Below, in pieces: positions 1 to 9,283 of a DNA stretch of 64,000 nucleotides (positions are counted from its first letter, which is position 1; every line of letters begins with the position of its first letter). The notes under the pieces are model-generated. The model was given only the letters and a program-made list of their open reading frames with translations, had not been told where the DNA came from and ran no database searches. The DNA is from Longibacter salinarum (GTDB lineage: Bacteria; Bacteroidota; Rhodothermia; Rhodothermales; Salinibacteraceae). The position numbers and the translations under genes are program-made. The stretch covers positions 310,001-374,000 of the forward strand of contig NZ_PDEQ01000003.1 of NCBI RefSeq assembly GCF_002554795.1, in the 5' to 3' direction.

Positions 1-1189
1 GGTCGTGGCCGGCGTAAAACGTGAAGGTGCCCTGGCCAAGCGTCCCGTGCAGGTAGCGAACCTGGTCACGGTTGGGCGCTTCCGCGAGAATCACAACGTC
101 ATCCTTGACGAGGCTCTTCTTGAACGCGGTCGTTTGCCCGACGAAACCCTTTACAGTCGCAACGTGGTTCTGCGTGAGCATTGTTGGCACCGGATCCCAT
201 TTTGCACTGAACTCGAACAGGGTGAAGTAGTCGAGCGATGGGTCGCGGAGCTGGGGGGGCGGTGGCCCAACATCGATGTTCGAGTGCTCGTACTCGTGCG
301 GGTTGAAGTTCGGCTGGAAGTTTTCGAAGGCGATGGTGTTCGAAAAATCAAGCTTGTCTATCGCATCCGGGTCGACCGGATCGCCGTCGTATTCGCGCGG
401 CACGATGTCCGTCTGGTGTGCAGCGAGAGCGATGTCGAACGTGTCCGTTCCCGAACACATCGAGAAGAGGAAGCCGCCCTGTGACACGTAGCCACGGATG
501 CGTTCGGCGACCGCGAGTTTCAGTTCGCTGACCTTGCGAAAGCCGTGCTTCCGGGCGAGCGTCTCGGCTTCCTGCTGCTGCTTGATGTACCATGACTGGT
601 TGCGGTAGCGGAGAAACTTCCCGAACTGGCCGGTGAAGTCTTCGTGGTGCATGTGGACCCAGTCGTAGTCCGACAGCTTCCCGTCTAGAACCTCCGCGTC
701 GTAAATCATGTCGTGCGGCACTTCCGCGTACGTCAAGGCCAGTAGCACCGCATCGTCCCAGGGGAGCGTCGCATCGGGCGCGTACACGGCGATCTTCGGT
801 GGCTTCTGCAGCCGAACGACGGACATGTTGCTCCCCTCGGCTTCGACTTCGGAGATCACCTTCGAAGCCGTCCCGCCGTTCAGGAGCTCGAAGGAGACGC
901 CGCGGACGCGGAGCTCTTGTTTGATCGATGGAGAGGCGGGCGCCATGAACGAGCCCCCGCGGTAGTTGAGGAGCCAGTCGACATCGATGCCCTGCTCCAG
1001 AGCCCAAAAAGCTGCACCGTATGCCTTGAGGTGGTTCGTCTGCCGGTCATCCATCGGGACGAGGATGTCCTCGCCGTGGGCCGGGCGTACCGCGAGCATC
1101 AGCACGGGCACCAACAATACGAAAAGCCATCGAAGCCCCGCTTGCTTTGAGGGTGCCACTGCTGTTCGATGATCGAGAGAAAAACGCAT
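1..1189 (-). CDS. Exported GATase1-like protein (family often labelled 'asparagine synthetase B'), C-terminus cut by window edge
   Basis: The frame reads leftward from ATG at 1187-1189 and runs off the window, so about 396 codons are visible and the C-terminus is missing. A hydrophobic signal-like segment (about residues 20-40) is followed by ILVPMDDRQTNHLKAYG and DWLLNYRGGSF, blocks I associate from memory with a Bacteroidota family that carries the label asparagine synthetase B. Neither an ATP-pyrophosphatase domain nor an N-terminal Cys nucleophile is visible. A later FSMCSGTDTFD segment resembles the nucleophile elbow of class I amidotransferase/ThuA-like folds. The label is therefore probably misleading and the true activity is unknown. 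It is divergent from asnS downstream. Confidence 0.8.
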   Translation of the reverse strand, partial: MRFSLDHRTAVAPSKQAGLRWLFVLLVPVLMLAVRPAHGEDILVPMDDRQTNHLKAYGAAFWALEQGIDVDWLLNYRGGSFMAPASPSIKQELRVRGVSFELLNGGTASKVISEVEAEGSNMSVVRLQKPPKIAVYAPDATLPWDDAVLLALTYAEVPHDMIYDAEVLDGKLSDYDWVHMHHEDFTGQFGKFLRYRNQSWYIKQQQEAETLARKHGFRKVSELKLAVAERIRGYVSQGGFLFSMCSGTDTFDIALAAHQTDIVPREYDGDPVDPDAIDKLDFSNTIAFENFQPNFNPHEYEHSNIDVGPPPPQLRDPSLDYFTLFEFSAKWDPVPTMLTQNHVATVKGFVGQTTAFKKSLVKDDVVILAEAPNRDQVRYLHGTLGQGTFTFYAGHD

Positions 1190-1416
1190 GTCCGAACCGC
1201 GTCGCGCGTGGGAGGGAAGAATGTAGAGCGGTGATTCACAACGCTGAAGCCGGAAAGTCGTTCACTTTCGTGGGACCGATCGCGAGGGATACACCCATGT
1301 TCGCGCTACCAGACGCCGGAACATGAACGGTGCTCCGTGTATCACGCATGGGCCAAGACCCCGGCACCGTGTCCGGCCCTGTTCACCCTCTTTCCCACGC
1401 ATCCAACTCGTTCTGA

Positions 1417-2943
1417 ATGTCCCAGACGCCCGACCCGATCGACGACTTTACACGGATCGAAGACTTGCCTGACCACGTCGATGAGACGGTCACCCTCAAG
1501 GGGTGGCTCCATAATAAGCGTGGATCGAAAGGACTCTACTTTCTGATTCTGCGTGATGGTTCGGGCTTTGTGCAATGCGTGGCCGCGGAGGATAATCTCG
1601 ATGATACGTCCTGGACGGCCGCCGACGATGCGAGTCAGGAAGCAGCCCTCGCCATAACCGGTTCTGTATCAGCGGACGATCGCGCCCCCGGAGGCTACGA
1701 GATTCAGGTGTCGAGCATTGAAACCGTCGGCTCATCCGGCGACTATCCGATCACGCCGAAGGAGCACGGCATCGACTTCCTGATGAACAACCGTCACCTC
1801 TGGCTGCGGAGCGAGAGCCAGTGGGCGGTCATGCGGATTCGCAACCGTACGATCATGGCGATCCACGAGTTCTTCCAGGATCGCGGCTTCATCCAGATGG
1901 ACGCTCCGATTCTCACGGGGAACGCGGTCGAGGGAACGTCGACGCTGTTCGAGTTGGATTACTTCGACGATCAGAGCGCGTACCTGACGCAGAGCGGCCA
2001 GCTTCACGGCGAAGCCATGGCGATGGCGCTCGGCAAGATCTACACGTTCGGCCCGACGTTTCGCGCGGAGAAGTCCAAAACCCGGCGTCACCTGACGGAG
2101 TTTTGGATGATCGAGCCGGAGATGGCGTTCTACGATCTGGACATGGACATGGAGCTCGCGGAGCAGTTCGTGAGTCACGTGGTCCAGACCGTCCTCGCAG
2201 ACTGCAAGGCAGAGCTGGAGACGCTGCAGCGCGACACCGAGGCGCTCGAGAACGTTCAGGCCCCCTTCCCGAGAGTCAGCTACGATGAGGCTGTCGACAT
2301 CCTGCGCAGTGATGAAACGGCGGAGATGATTGACGAGCGAATCGAGTCGATCAAGCAGGAGAAGGAAGACCTCGAAACGGAGAAAGAGGAGAACCAGAAG
2401 GAGCGCGGCCAGGCGAAGAAGTGGCGCAAGCGCCAAATTGATCAGCGCGAGATCGAGATCAACAAGCGGATCGACGAGATCGAGGAGGAGCTCCGCAACC
2501 TGCCCGACTGGAAGGAGTCCGCGCAGACGTTCGAGTGGGGCAACGACTTCGGCGGAAGTGACGAGACGGTACTTACGTGGCACTATGATCGCCCGATCAT
2601 CGTCCACCGCTTCCCGGCGAAGATCAAAGCCTTCTACATGAAGCGTGACCCGGAGGACGACCGTCTGGCGCTCGGCATGGATGTGCTGGCCCCGGAAGGG
2701 TACGGCGAAATCGTCGGCGGGGGCGAGCGTGCGACGGATCTCGATTTTCTGGAGGAGCAGATCGAAGCACACGGACTGCCGCAAGAGGTCTTCGACTGGT
2801 ACCTCGACCTTCGCAAGTTCGGCTCGGTCCCACACAGCGGCTTCGGACTTGGCCTCGAACGAACCGTGTCGTGGCTCTGTGGTCGCGAGCATGTGCGTGA
2901 GACCATCCCGTTCCCGCGGACGATCGGACGGCTGCATCCGTAG
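1417..2943 (+). CDS. asnS: Asparaginyl-tRNA synthetase with coiled-coil insertion
   Basis: Charges tRNA(Asn) with asparagine in the cytoplasm. The protein has 508 residues. An N-terminal OB-fold anticodon-binding domain (about 25-110, [15 protein letters not shown]) precedes a class II catalytic core with motif 1 around 150-166, motif 2 as [21 protein letters not shown]-type sequence at 215-235, and motif 3 [15 protein letters not shown] at 475-489. Between motifs 2 and 3, residues about 300-365 form a very charged Glu/Lys/Arg-rich coiled-coil-like insertion. This makes the protein longer than the usual roughly 465 residues. The start ATG follows a region without a clear Shine-Dalgarno. A bidirectional terminator lies about 300 bp downstream. 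Confidence 0.97.
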   Translation: MSQTPDPIDDFTRIEDLPDHVDETVTLKGWLHNKRGSKGLYFLILRDGSGFVQCVAAEDNLDDTSWTAADDASQEAALAITGSVSADDRAPGGYEIQVSSIETVGSSGDYPITPKEHGIDFLMNNRHLWLRSESQWAVMRIRNRTIMAIHEFFQDRGFIQMDAPILTGNAVEGTSTLFELDYFDDQSAYLTQSGQLHGEAMAMALGKIYTFGPTFRAEKSKTRRHLTEFWMIEPEMAFYDLDMDMELAEQFVSHVVQTVLADCKAELETLQRDTEALENVQAPFPRVSYDEAVDILRSDETAEMIDERIESIKQEKEDLETEKEENQKERGQAKKWRKRQIDQREIEINKRIDEIEEELRNLPDWKESAQTFEWGNDFGGSDETVLTWHYDRPIIVHRFPAKIKAFYMKRDPEDDRLALGMDVLAPEGYGEIVGGGERATDLDFLEEQIEAHGLPQEVFDWYLDLRKFGSVPHSGFGLGLERTVSWLCGREHVRETIPFPRTIGRLHP

Positions 2944-2980
2944 GGTTCGTTGGTCGGTAGTTGATTGTGGATGGTGGACA

Positions 2981-3179
2981 ACCTGTTTGGCGGATGGATC
3001 GCAAAAAAAACAAGGTAAGAAGCTTACGCCTCCGATAGGGCCGAAGGTTTTCATTTGGCACTGGCTTAGTGAACACGCAGCGCTAGATCCAAGACGATCC
3101 AGTGTTTGGAGCGTTGCGAGGACCGACCTCGGGAGGTCCGTACCCTTGGGGGCCAAAGGCTGTCCGCCAAACAGGTTCT
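2981..3179 (+). repeat. Dispersed inverted-end element, copy 1
   Basis: The left end ACCTGTTTGGCGGA (2981-2994) is the exact reverse complement of TCCGCCAAACAGGT near the right end (3163-3176). The right-hand 70 bp (GGGAGGTCC ... CTGTCCGCCAAACAGG) matches copies at 14843-14908, 33563-33759 and 45383-45574. It is non-coding, about 199 bp, and starts 38 bp after the asnS stop. The form is like a miniature inverted-repeat element or a structured RNA unit. No transposase is nearby. Confidence 0.75.
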
Positions 3180-3245
3180 GATTGGATCAGGGGCGGGACA
3201 AGACGCCTGACCGTATCCGATCAGCCCGACGCACTCGATCGATAT

Positions 3246-3284
3246 AAAAAGCGCCTCTGCCGATTGCCGGCGAGGCGCTTTTTT
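3246..3284. terminator. Bidirectional rho-independent terminator
   Basis: AAAAGCGCCTC pairs with GAGGCGCTTTT as an 11-bp stem, with A and T runs on the two sides. It can serve asnS on the plus strand and the secreted-protein gene on the minus strand. Confidence 0.85.
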
Positions 3285-3353
3285 GGTGCGTCACATTCAT
3301 TGAGTGGCCCGGACCTGGGGCCGTATGATCGAACCCTCTTCGGGCATAAACTG

Positions 3354-4808
3354 CTACTGAACGACCGTAATCGGCTGCGTCACCTGACGAGAGCCGGTAC
3401 GCGCACGGATCAGGTAGCGTCCGGGTGCGAGTCCGTCGGCTGAAATCGAAACCTCGTGGAGGCGACCCGGCGTCGGCGTTCCGTTGTAGAGCGTCCGGAC
3501 GCGGCGCCCGAGCACGTCGAACAGGTCGATGACGAGGGGCTCGGCGGTTTCCACACCGTACTCGATTGCGCTCTGCGTTGAGAATGGATTCGGCCCAGCA
3601 GCTTGAAGAACGAGTGCTTCCGCGATGTCCACGCGTGCCGACACCTCAGGTGAGTATTCGGATGTGCCGTCGACATCGACCTGCCGGAGCCGGAATGTGT
3701 GCTCGCCGGGCTCGAGGTTCTCAAGCTGGTACCGATACGTCGTTGCTTCTGTCGTCGTATGCTGACCGTTGACGAATCCGACTTTTTCGAACCCGAAGTC
3801 AGTTTTATGCTCGATGTCGAATCCTTCATTGTTCGTTTCTGCGAGCGTCGTCCACTTCAGGATCACCGATCGGCCGCTGGCAGTTGCCGCAATCTCGCCG
3901 AGTTCGACCGGGATGGCTGTGTTGAAGTCGGCAACGCCCGTTGCGCACTCAACATCGTACCCGTCATCGCAGACCTCGTATTCGAAGCTGTCTGCCCCAT
4001 CCGACGTTGGCGCGTATTCGAAGGAGCCGTCGCTGTTGAATGTTAGCGTTCCATTGCTCGGTTCGGTGGTGACGGACACCGTGAGCGGTCCGTCGTCGAA
4101 GCCGGCCGCAATGTCTGGGTCCGAGTCGTTGTCGAGCACGTTGCCCGTTACCGACTGACCCCACGTCGTACTGTAGCTTTCATCCGCAACCGACGGTGCC
4201 TGGTTGCTGTAGTCGTCGGTGCCGCGATCGTAGACGGGGACCTCCGTCACCGCTACGTTATCCAACTTCAGTACGCGTCCTCCGGCATTGTCTCCATTAA
4301 ACTCGATTGCGATGCGCGCCCGGTCGATCGAACCGCCGACGGCAGTCGAAACCTCTGTCGATGTAAACGTGCGCTGGTACGACTGGAGCGTCGTGACATT
4401 GGAGAGGTCCACCTCATCGAGCGGATAATAGGAATCGTCGCGCGTGATCAAGACGACGCGAACGAAGGTATTGGGTCCCGGGCTGATGGGCAGATACTCA
4501 AATGAGACACACACGTCGCCATCGACCGTGACGTACGGCGTGCGGACCATGCGGTTGTCATTCGGGTCGTCGCCGTTCGCTCCACTCGTTAGAAAGCTCT
4601 GCTGTCCGTCAATGGGATCTTTCGTGGTGAACGAGGTACCAAAGGTTTCCCAGCCGTTGTTGCGGATTTCGCCGGTGTCAATGTTTTCGGCATCCTCGGT
4701 GATGGTCGCGCCTGTGCATTGAGCGAACGCTCGATCTGTGCTGGTTGAAGCAGCCAGAATCAGTAGAAGAGAAAATAGGAATGGTAGGTATTGGTATCGC
4801 TGGTGCAT
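3354..4808 (-). CDS. Secreted multidomain protein with C-terminal sorting (T9SS type A/FlgD-like) domain
   Basis: A 484-residue exported protein. It has an N-terminal signal peptide (cleavage near AFAQC), then a jelly-roll-like region (about 35-190) resembling a carbohydrate-binding or discoidin fold. An Ig/cadherin-like repeat with the VLDNDSDPD signature (about 205-285) and a fibronectin-III-like module (WTTLAETNNEGFDIE, about 310-390) follow. The last 75 residues carry NPFS, LFDVLGRRVRTL and GLAPGRYLIRA, the pattern of type IX secretion C-terminal sorting domains. The likely destination is the cell surface or outside the cell. It stands alone, with upstream DNA shared with a divergent barrel gene. 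The ligand is unknown. Confidence 0.88.
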   Translation of the reverse strand: MHQRYQYLPFLFSLLLILAASTSTDRAFAQCTGATITEDAENIDTGEIRNNGWETFGTSFTTKDPIDGQQSFLTSGANGDDPNDNRMVRTPYVTVDGDVCVSFEYLPISPGPNTFVRVVLITRDDSYYPLDEVDLSNVTTLQSYQRTFTSTEVSTAVGGSIDRARIAIEFNGDNAGGRVLKLDNVAVTEVPVYDRGTDDYSNQAPSVADESYSTTWGQSVTGNVLDNDSDPDIAAGFDDGPLTVSVTTEPSNGTLTFNSDGSFEYAPTSDGADSFEYEVCDDGYDVECATGVADFNTAIPVELGEIAATASGRSVILKWTTLAETNNEGFDIEHKTDFGFEKVGFVNGQHTTTEATTYRYQLENLEPGEHTFRLRQVDVDGTSEYSPEVSARVDIAEALVLQAAGPNPFSTQSAIEYGVETAEPLVIDLFDVLGRRVRTLYNGTPTPGRLHEVSISADGLAPGRYLIRARTGSRQVTQPITVVQ

Positions 4809-5209
4809 ATCAGAAGGGGGGAAAGGGAATTGGCCTGGACTCTCAGTAAAAGAAGGCCCGTTGGGTTATGCAAGATTCTGGCTGCATATTTGGGGGAATC
4901 TCAAGTCGAAAAAGTGGGTGACGTCGACATGCGGTACGGGTCCGATCTACGATTCGCTGACGTTTCCACCTCGCTTCGTTAGCGCCTCCGCTGGCTCTCT
5001 TTTTCGACCACCTAAGGTATACTGGAAAATTGAGGACGGCTGTTACGGTGAATTTGTGAGGCAAGAATTTATTCGTAAACTATCGTGTGCCTACTTTCGG
5101 CTTGTGGCACTGAGGTCGATGTTGCAATAACATTTGGCATGTATTTGTGTCGGGGCCGTCTTCTTGAAGTCAGCGGTCTGGGCCTTTCAGAAAAAGCGAA
5201 GTGATCTCA
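4809..5209. other. Divergent intergenic region
   Basis: About 400 bp, visibly more AT-rich than its neighbours, lies between two divergently transcribed envelope genes and must hold both promoters. I see no gene, repeat or strong hairpin. Short frames through it show no recognisable motif. Confidence 0.6.
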
Positions 5210-6394
5210 ATGTCTCGTATCTCGATCGGATGTGTTTCCCTTCTTCTCTGTGCGTTGGTTGCCCAACCGGTATTTGCACAGTCGGACGAGCCGGTTGTCA
5301 CGAACCGAACACTGAGCTATCTCGGTCTGTCGGTCACCAACGATCCCGGTCAGTATGCGCTGGGGGGCGGGACCGTGGCGCTCCGTGGGCGACCGGGCGC
5401 TGTGGATGTGAACCCTGCGGCCATTGGGGAAAATGAGACGGTACAGGTCGGGGTGGATGTTGGAGGCAATCCGGTTCTACAGTCAGACTTTATCTTTGAT
5501 CAAACGCTTACCAGCCCTTTCGTGACGGTAAAGTCCGGCAGATGGGCAGCAGGTCTTCAATTCCTCCAGTTCTCCTACGGCCGGTTTCAGCGCCGTGCCC
5601 CGAATGGTGATGTCGTAGGTTCGTACGACAAGCACCATCGTACCGTGAAGGCAGTCGGTGCGTACGAGGTATCACAGACCTGGACGGTCGGGACCGCACT
5701 CGGCTACAGTACGGAGAACTTTATCACGTTTCAGGAGACAGACGACGCGAGAAGCGTGACGATCGATCTTGGCATTCACGGTCGATGGGAGCGATCACTT
5801 GGAAATGGCGGCCAGCTTCGCCCCAGCATCGGCGCCTCTCTGACAGACTTTGGCTCGAACAGTCAGATTACGGATCGGACCGATATCGCTACGCCGACAC
5901 GGCTTCATCTCGGCGGGGCCCTGGCCTACGAGTCCGGGTCGACGTGGAAGGGGCGTGCACGCTTTAAACTTCTCGGACATGTGGCGATGTCGAAGCAAAT
6001 GGTAAGAATTGAGTCTGGCCGGAATGGTCGCGACGTTGCCGGTCCCTTTGCCGCGTTGGTAGAGACTTGGCGTCCATCTGACGGATCGAGTCAACCAGAT
6101 CCAAACGGAGGCATCATTCGATCTTCAATTGGGGTATGGGGACAGATCGAGAAACATATGGGTGTCGAAGTGAAGGCATTCGATATTGCCTCTTTGCGGA
6201 TCGGCAAAAACTTCGTCAGCGATCAATTTTCCAGCAGCGAAACGGTGGTCGGAGTCGGTCTGAACTTCGTTTACGTCCGCCTGGATTATGGGACAGCGAT
6301 TGCTTCCTCGTCGGAATATCGAGAGGATCTCTCATTCTTGCGTATCACGGCGAGCATTCCCCTCGACGGGACGTTCGACCACCACTGGTGGTAG
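5210..6394 (+). CDS. PorV/PorQ-like outer-membrane beta-barrel protein
   Basis: Signal peptide MSRISIGCVSLLLCALVAQP ends before FAQSDEP. The mature part begins with SYLGLSVTNDPGQYALGGG and a GAVDVNPAAIG block, typical of the PorV/PorQ (UPF0164-like) family where a small N-terminal helix plugs a roughly 14-strand barrel. Alternating hydrophobic strands run to the C-terminus (SFLRITASIPL). Family members act in type IX secretion or as outer-membrane porin-like proteins, so the neighbouring sorting-domain protein fits, but the exact role is inferred. ATG at 5210 was preferred over an in-frame GTG at 5201 because it gives a clean signal peptide and lies after a purine-rich AAAAAGCGAAGTGA. Confidence 0.82.
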   Translation: MSRISIGCVSLLLCALVAQPVFAQSDEPVVTNRTLSYLGLSVTNDPGQYALGGGTVALRGRPGAVDVNPAAIGENETVQVGVDVGGNPVLQSDFIFDQTLTSPFVTVKSGRWAAGLQFLQFSYGRFQRRAPNGDVVGSYDKHHRTVKAVGAYEVSQTWTVGTALGYSTENFITFQETDDARSVTIDLGIHGRWERSLGNGGQLRPSIGASLTDFGSNSQITDRTDIATPTRLHLGGALAYESGSTWKGRARFKLLGHVAMSKQMVRIESGRNGRDVAGPFAALVETWRPSDGSSQPDPNGGIIRSSIGVWGQIEKHMGVEVKAFDIASLRIGKNFVSDQFSSSETVVGVGLNFVYVRLDYGTAIASSSEYREDLSFLRITASIPLDGTFDHHWW

Positions 6395-6578
6395 TCGGGG
6401 GCGTGCGACCGGATCAGCGCGAGCGGTCCTCGATACGAATGCACAGACTGTGGCCGTTTCAAATGAACCTCCGTCTGCATGCCCCGGTGATGTATTCTCC
6501 GGCGGAACGGTGTTGCAGCAATGCACATCCGCTTGCAGACTCCGCTCCCACTACCTTTTACTTGCTTTCTGATCGGCT

Positions 6579-7316
6579 ATGCGCCTCCAATCGCTTCGCT
6601 TTCTGACGCTAATCGCGCTCTTTCTCGCTCTGCCGTTGACCGCCATGGCACAGACGGACGCTTCCGCCTCCACCGATCGCACGGTCACCGTCAGCGGCGA
6701 AGGAGAAGCCTCCGCCGAGCCGGACAAGGCGACCGTACGGTTTGCGGTCGTCTCGCGAGCAAAGGAGGCCGAAGACGCGCGTACAGCGAACGCGGACGCG
6801 GCGCGCAACGCCATGAATGCGGTTCGTTCGCTCGAGATCGACGAAGCCGACATCCAGATGGAGTCGCTGACGCTGCAGCCGCGTCGACAGTACAATCGGC
6901 AGACGGGGGAGACCGAGGAGCTGGGATATGAGGCCACGCGCCGGGTCCGCGTAGAGTTGTCGGATCTCGAAAAATTGCCGGCGTTGATCGCTGATGTTGT
7001 TGAGCAGGGCGCCAATCGCCTGGACGGTGTGCAGTATGATTTGGAAGACCGGTCGGCGGTGCGGAATGAGGCGCTACAAAAAGCAGCGGAATCGGCGCGG
7101 GAGAAGGCCGAACTGCTGGCGAGCACACTCGGCGCGTCGCTCGGTCCGGTGCATCAGATTCGCGAACAGCAGTATTCGGGTCCACAGCCCCGCTTCGATG
7201 TCCAGATGGAAGCGATGGCGATGAAGTCCGGGGAAGATAGCGGGGAGCCAGAGGCCTTTGCCGCTGGTCGGATTTCTGTCGAGGCGACGGTCCAGGTCAC
7301 CTTCTTGCTTCAGTAG
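6579..7316 (+). CDS. SIMPL (DUF541) domain periplasmic protein
   Basis: A 245-residue exported protein with a signal peptide ending near AMAQT. It is followed by the DUF541/SIMPL core: RTVTVSGEGEASAEPDKATVRFAV at the start of the fold, RTANADAARNAMNAV as the helical segment, and the C-terminal ISVEATVQVTFLLQ strand. SIMPL proteins are periplasmic or outer-membrane-associated, and some protect against oxidative stress. The partner here is unknown. It is a single gene, with an 48-bp gap to a convergent hydrolase gene. Confidence 0.9.
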   Translation: MRLQSLRFLTLIALFLALPLTAMAQTDASASTDRTVTVSGEGEASAEPDKATVRFAVVSRAKEAEDARTANADAARNAMNAVRSLEIDEADIQMESLTLQPRRQYNRQTGETEELGYEATRRVRVELSDLEKLPALIADVVEQGANRLDGVQYDLEDRSAVRNEALQKAAESAREKAELLASTLGASLGPVHQIREQQYSGPQPRFDVQMEAMAMKSGEDSGEPEAFAAGRISVEATVQVTFLLQ

Positions 7317-7364
7317 CATCGCGTCGTGATCCCGCCCTTGAGTCGAGGCCTGAACCAGCCGGTC

Positions 7365-8234
7365 CTACGCGTTCCGGGGCGGGAGCCGCTCGTCGAGCCA
7401 CCGGCAGATGTCGTTGATCACCTCGTCGCGTTCCGGCTCATTAAACGTCTCGTGGTACAGCCCATCGTACAGGCGAAGCGTCCGATCGCGCGACTGCGCC
7501 TCGTCGTAGAGGCGCTGACTGGCTTCCGGGCTCGTCACCGAGTCGGCCGTGCCGTGGACGATAAGAAAGGGGAGGGAGAGCGCCGACTGCTTTTGCTGGA
7601 TCTCCCGGTTGATGCGGAGGAATTCCGCACCGATGCGAGCCCGGATCCGGCCGTGATAGTTGAGCGGATCCTCTTCGGCTTCGTCCACGACGTCGGGATC
7701 GCGTGATATCCGGCCCTCGGGCGATGGTACGACGGGAAGTCGCGGAACGAGGGCCGACACAATGTGCGCCGACTTCCGCAAAATCGGCGCGATGTCTGGA
7801 TCCACCTCAATCGCGGGGCTGCTCAGAATGAGTCCATCGATGCCGTCGTGTTGCCGCTGAAGAGCGTACTGCAGCACCACGGCTCCACCCATGCTGTGTC
7901 CGAACAGATACAGCGGCTGGTCATTGATGCGTCGGCGTACGTGCGCGATCGCGAGCTCCAGGTCGTCCACGTAATCGTCGAATGAATCCACGTAGGCGCG
8001 AGGCCCTTCCGACCGTCCGTATCCGCGTTGGTCATACGCGTACACTTCAATCCCTCTGTCATTCATCGCGTCGGCGACATGACCGTAGCGCCCGCTGTGC
8101 TCGCCGTAGCCATGCACCAGAAGAACGCAGCCGCGCGGGTCCGTTGTCGTCCAATGCTTTGTGACGAGATGTAGTCCATCTCTGGTCATGAGACTATGCA
8201 TGTCGTCGGGTGAGATGCGGGGCGGAACGGGCAT
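7365..8234 (-). CDS. Alpha/beta hydrolase, monoacylglycerol-lipase-like (serine aminopeptidase S33 family)
   Basis: About 289 residues with VLLVHGYGEHSGRY (oxyanion-hole HG), the nucleophile elbow GHSMGG, acid Asp in HGTADSVTSPE and His in YDGLYHETFNE, the intact Ser-Asp-His triad of monoglyceride lipases. No signal peptide is seen, so it is probably a cytoplasmic or membrane-associated esterase acting on monoacylglycerols or lysolipids. The frame stays open upstream to 8378, but the extra 48 residues look non-coding. ATG at 8232-8234 gives the usual family N-terminus. It is convergent with the SIMPL gene. Confidence 0.9.
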   Translation of the reverse strand: MPVPPRISPDDMHSLMTRDGLHLVTKHWTTTDPRGCVLLVHGYGEHSGRYGHVADAMNDRGIEVYAYDQRGYGRSEGPRAYVDSFDDYVDDLELAIAHVRRRINDQPLYLFGHSMGGAVVLQYALQRQHDGIDGLILSSPAIEVDPDIAPILRKSAHIVSALVPRLPVVPSPEGRISRDPDVVDEAEEDPLNYHGRIRARIGAEFLRINREIQQKQSALSLPFLIVHGTADSVTSPEASQRLYDEAQSRDRTLRLYDGLYHETFNEPERDEVINDICRWLDERLPPRNA

Positions 8235-8420
8235 GTCGGTTGACCGGGAGGGAAGAGGGCGTCGACTTTGTGTCGTTACGCTCCGTATGTTCAGAAGTCG
8301 TTGGGACATCTGCAAGCGGTGTGGCCAGGCGGCTCGTAACGTTCCGACCTTCGGTGACACCAATGCAGACCCTGCCACACTCTGACCGCGTTCGCCCCTT
8401 TCGAAAATCAGCTCTCCCTC

Positions 8421-9086
8421 ATGTCGTACACGCCGGTTCCGCTTAACTTCGACGTCAATTCGCCGGAGGAAATGGAAGAGCGGGCACGAAGCTTTTTCGA
8501 GGAGATGAACCGACGCCGATCGGTGCGCGATTTTTCAGATCGCGATGTACCCCGTGAGTTGATCGAGTACGCGATCAGAACGGCAAGCACCGCTCCGAGC
8601 GGGGCGCACCGGCAGCCGTGGACGTTCGTGGCTGTGAACAATGCCGACCTCAAACGTGAGATTCGGGAGGCTGTCGAGGAGGAGGAAAAGAAGAACTACG
8701 ACGAGCGAATGACCGATGAGTGGCTTGAGGCACTCCACCCGATCGGGACCGACTGGCAGAAACCTTTCCTCGAAACCGTGCCCTGGATCGTCGTGTGCTT
8801 TGCGCAGAATTACGGCGTCGACGAGAATGGCGAGAAGGTGAAGCACTACTACGTGCAGGAGAGCGTCGGCATCGCATGCGGCTTCTTTATTGCGACCCTG
8901 CACCACATGGGCCTTGCGACGCTAACGCACACGCCGGCTCCGATGCGCTTTTTGACGGATATCTTGAACCGGCCCGACAACGAGCGGCCCTACATTCTCT
9001 TTCCCATCGGCTATCCCGCCGACGATGCGGAAGTGCCCAACCTGTCACGTCGCGATCTCGATGACGTTGTCCAATGGAATCGGTAG
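8421..9086 (+). CDS. Iodotyrosine deiodinase-like flavoprotein of the nitroreductase superfamily
   Basis: A 221-residue FMN protein. RRRSVRDFS (31-39) and APSGAHRQPW (58-67) are the FMN-binding blocks. The lid region contains EEEEKKNY...DWQK with E89, Y93 and K114. The Glu+4 Tyr+21 Lys spacing equals that of the substrate-binding triad recalled for mammalian iodotyrosine deiodinase (human E157/Y161/K182). HYYVQESVGIACGF also matches that subfamily rather than generic NfsB-type enzymes. Likely chemistry is reductive dehalogenation of halotyrosines or another zwitterionic phenol. Substrate is inferred. It is a single gene starting 186 bp from the divergent hydrolase gene. Confidence 0.85.
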   Translation: MSYTPVPLNFDVNSPEEMEERARSFFEEMNRRRSVRDFSDRDVPRELIEYAIRTASTAPSGAHRQPWTFVAVNNADLKREIREAVEEEEKKNYDERMTDEWLEALHPIGTDWQKPFLETVPWIVVCFAQNYGVDENGEKVKHYYVQESVGIACGFFIATLHHMGLATLTHTPAPMRFLTDILNRPDNERPYILFPIGYPADDAEVPNLSRRDLDDVVQWNR

Positions 9087-9283
9087 ACCGCCAAACCTGA
9101 TCGGAGGCGCCGGAGCGAGGTTGCGCCGTTTCGATACGTCGTTGGAGAAGCTCACCCGCGGTCCCCAGACTTTTCATCCAGGAGGCTTGAGAGGAACAAT
9201 CGTGATGGATACGTTATTCCTCTGAATGCTGTCAATGTCCGGGACCGAAGCCGGTCCCTTCTCCGCGACGACTCTCTCGCCTG

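Larger units (their letters stand above)
2944..3353. other. Intergenic region asnS / secreted protein, holding a dispersed element and terminator
   Basis: This 410-bp gap between convergent genes has no convincing reading frame. It holds one near-complete copy of the inverted-end element (2981-3179) and a strong hairpin terminator (3246-3284). Confidence 0.8.
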
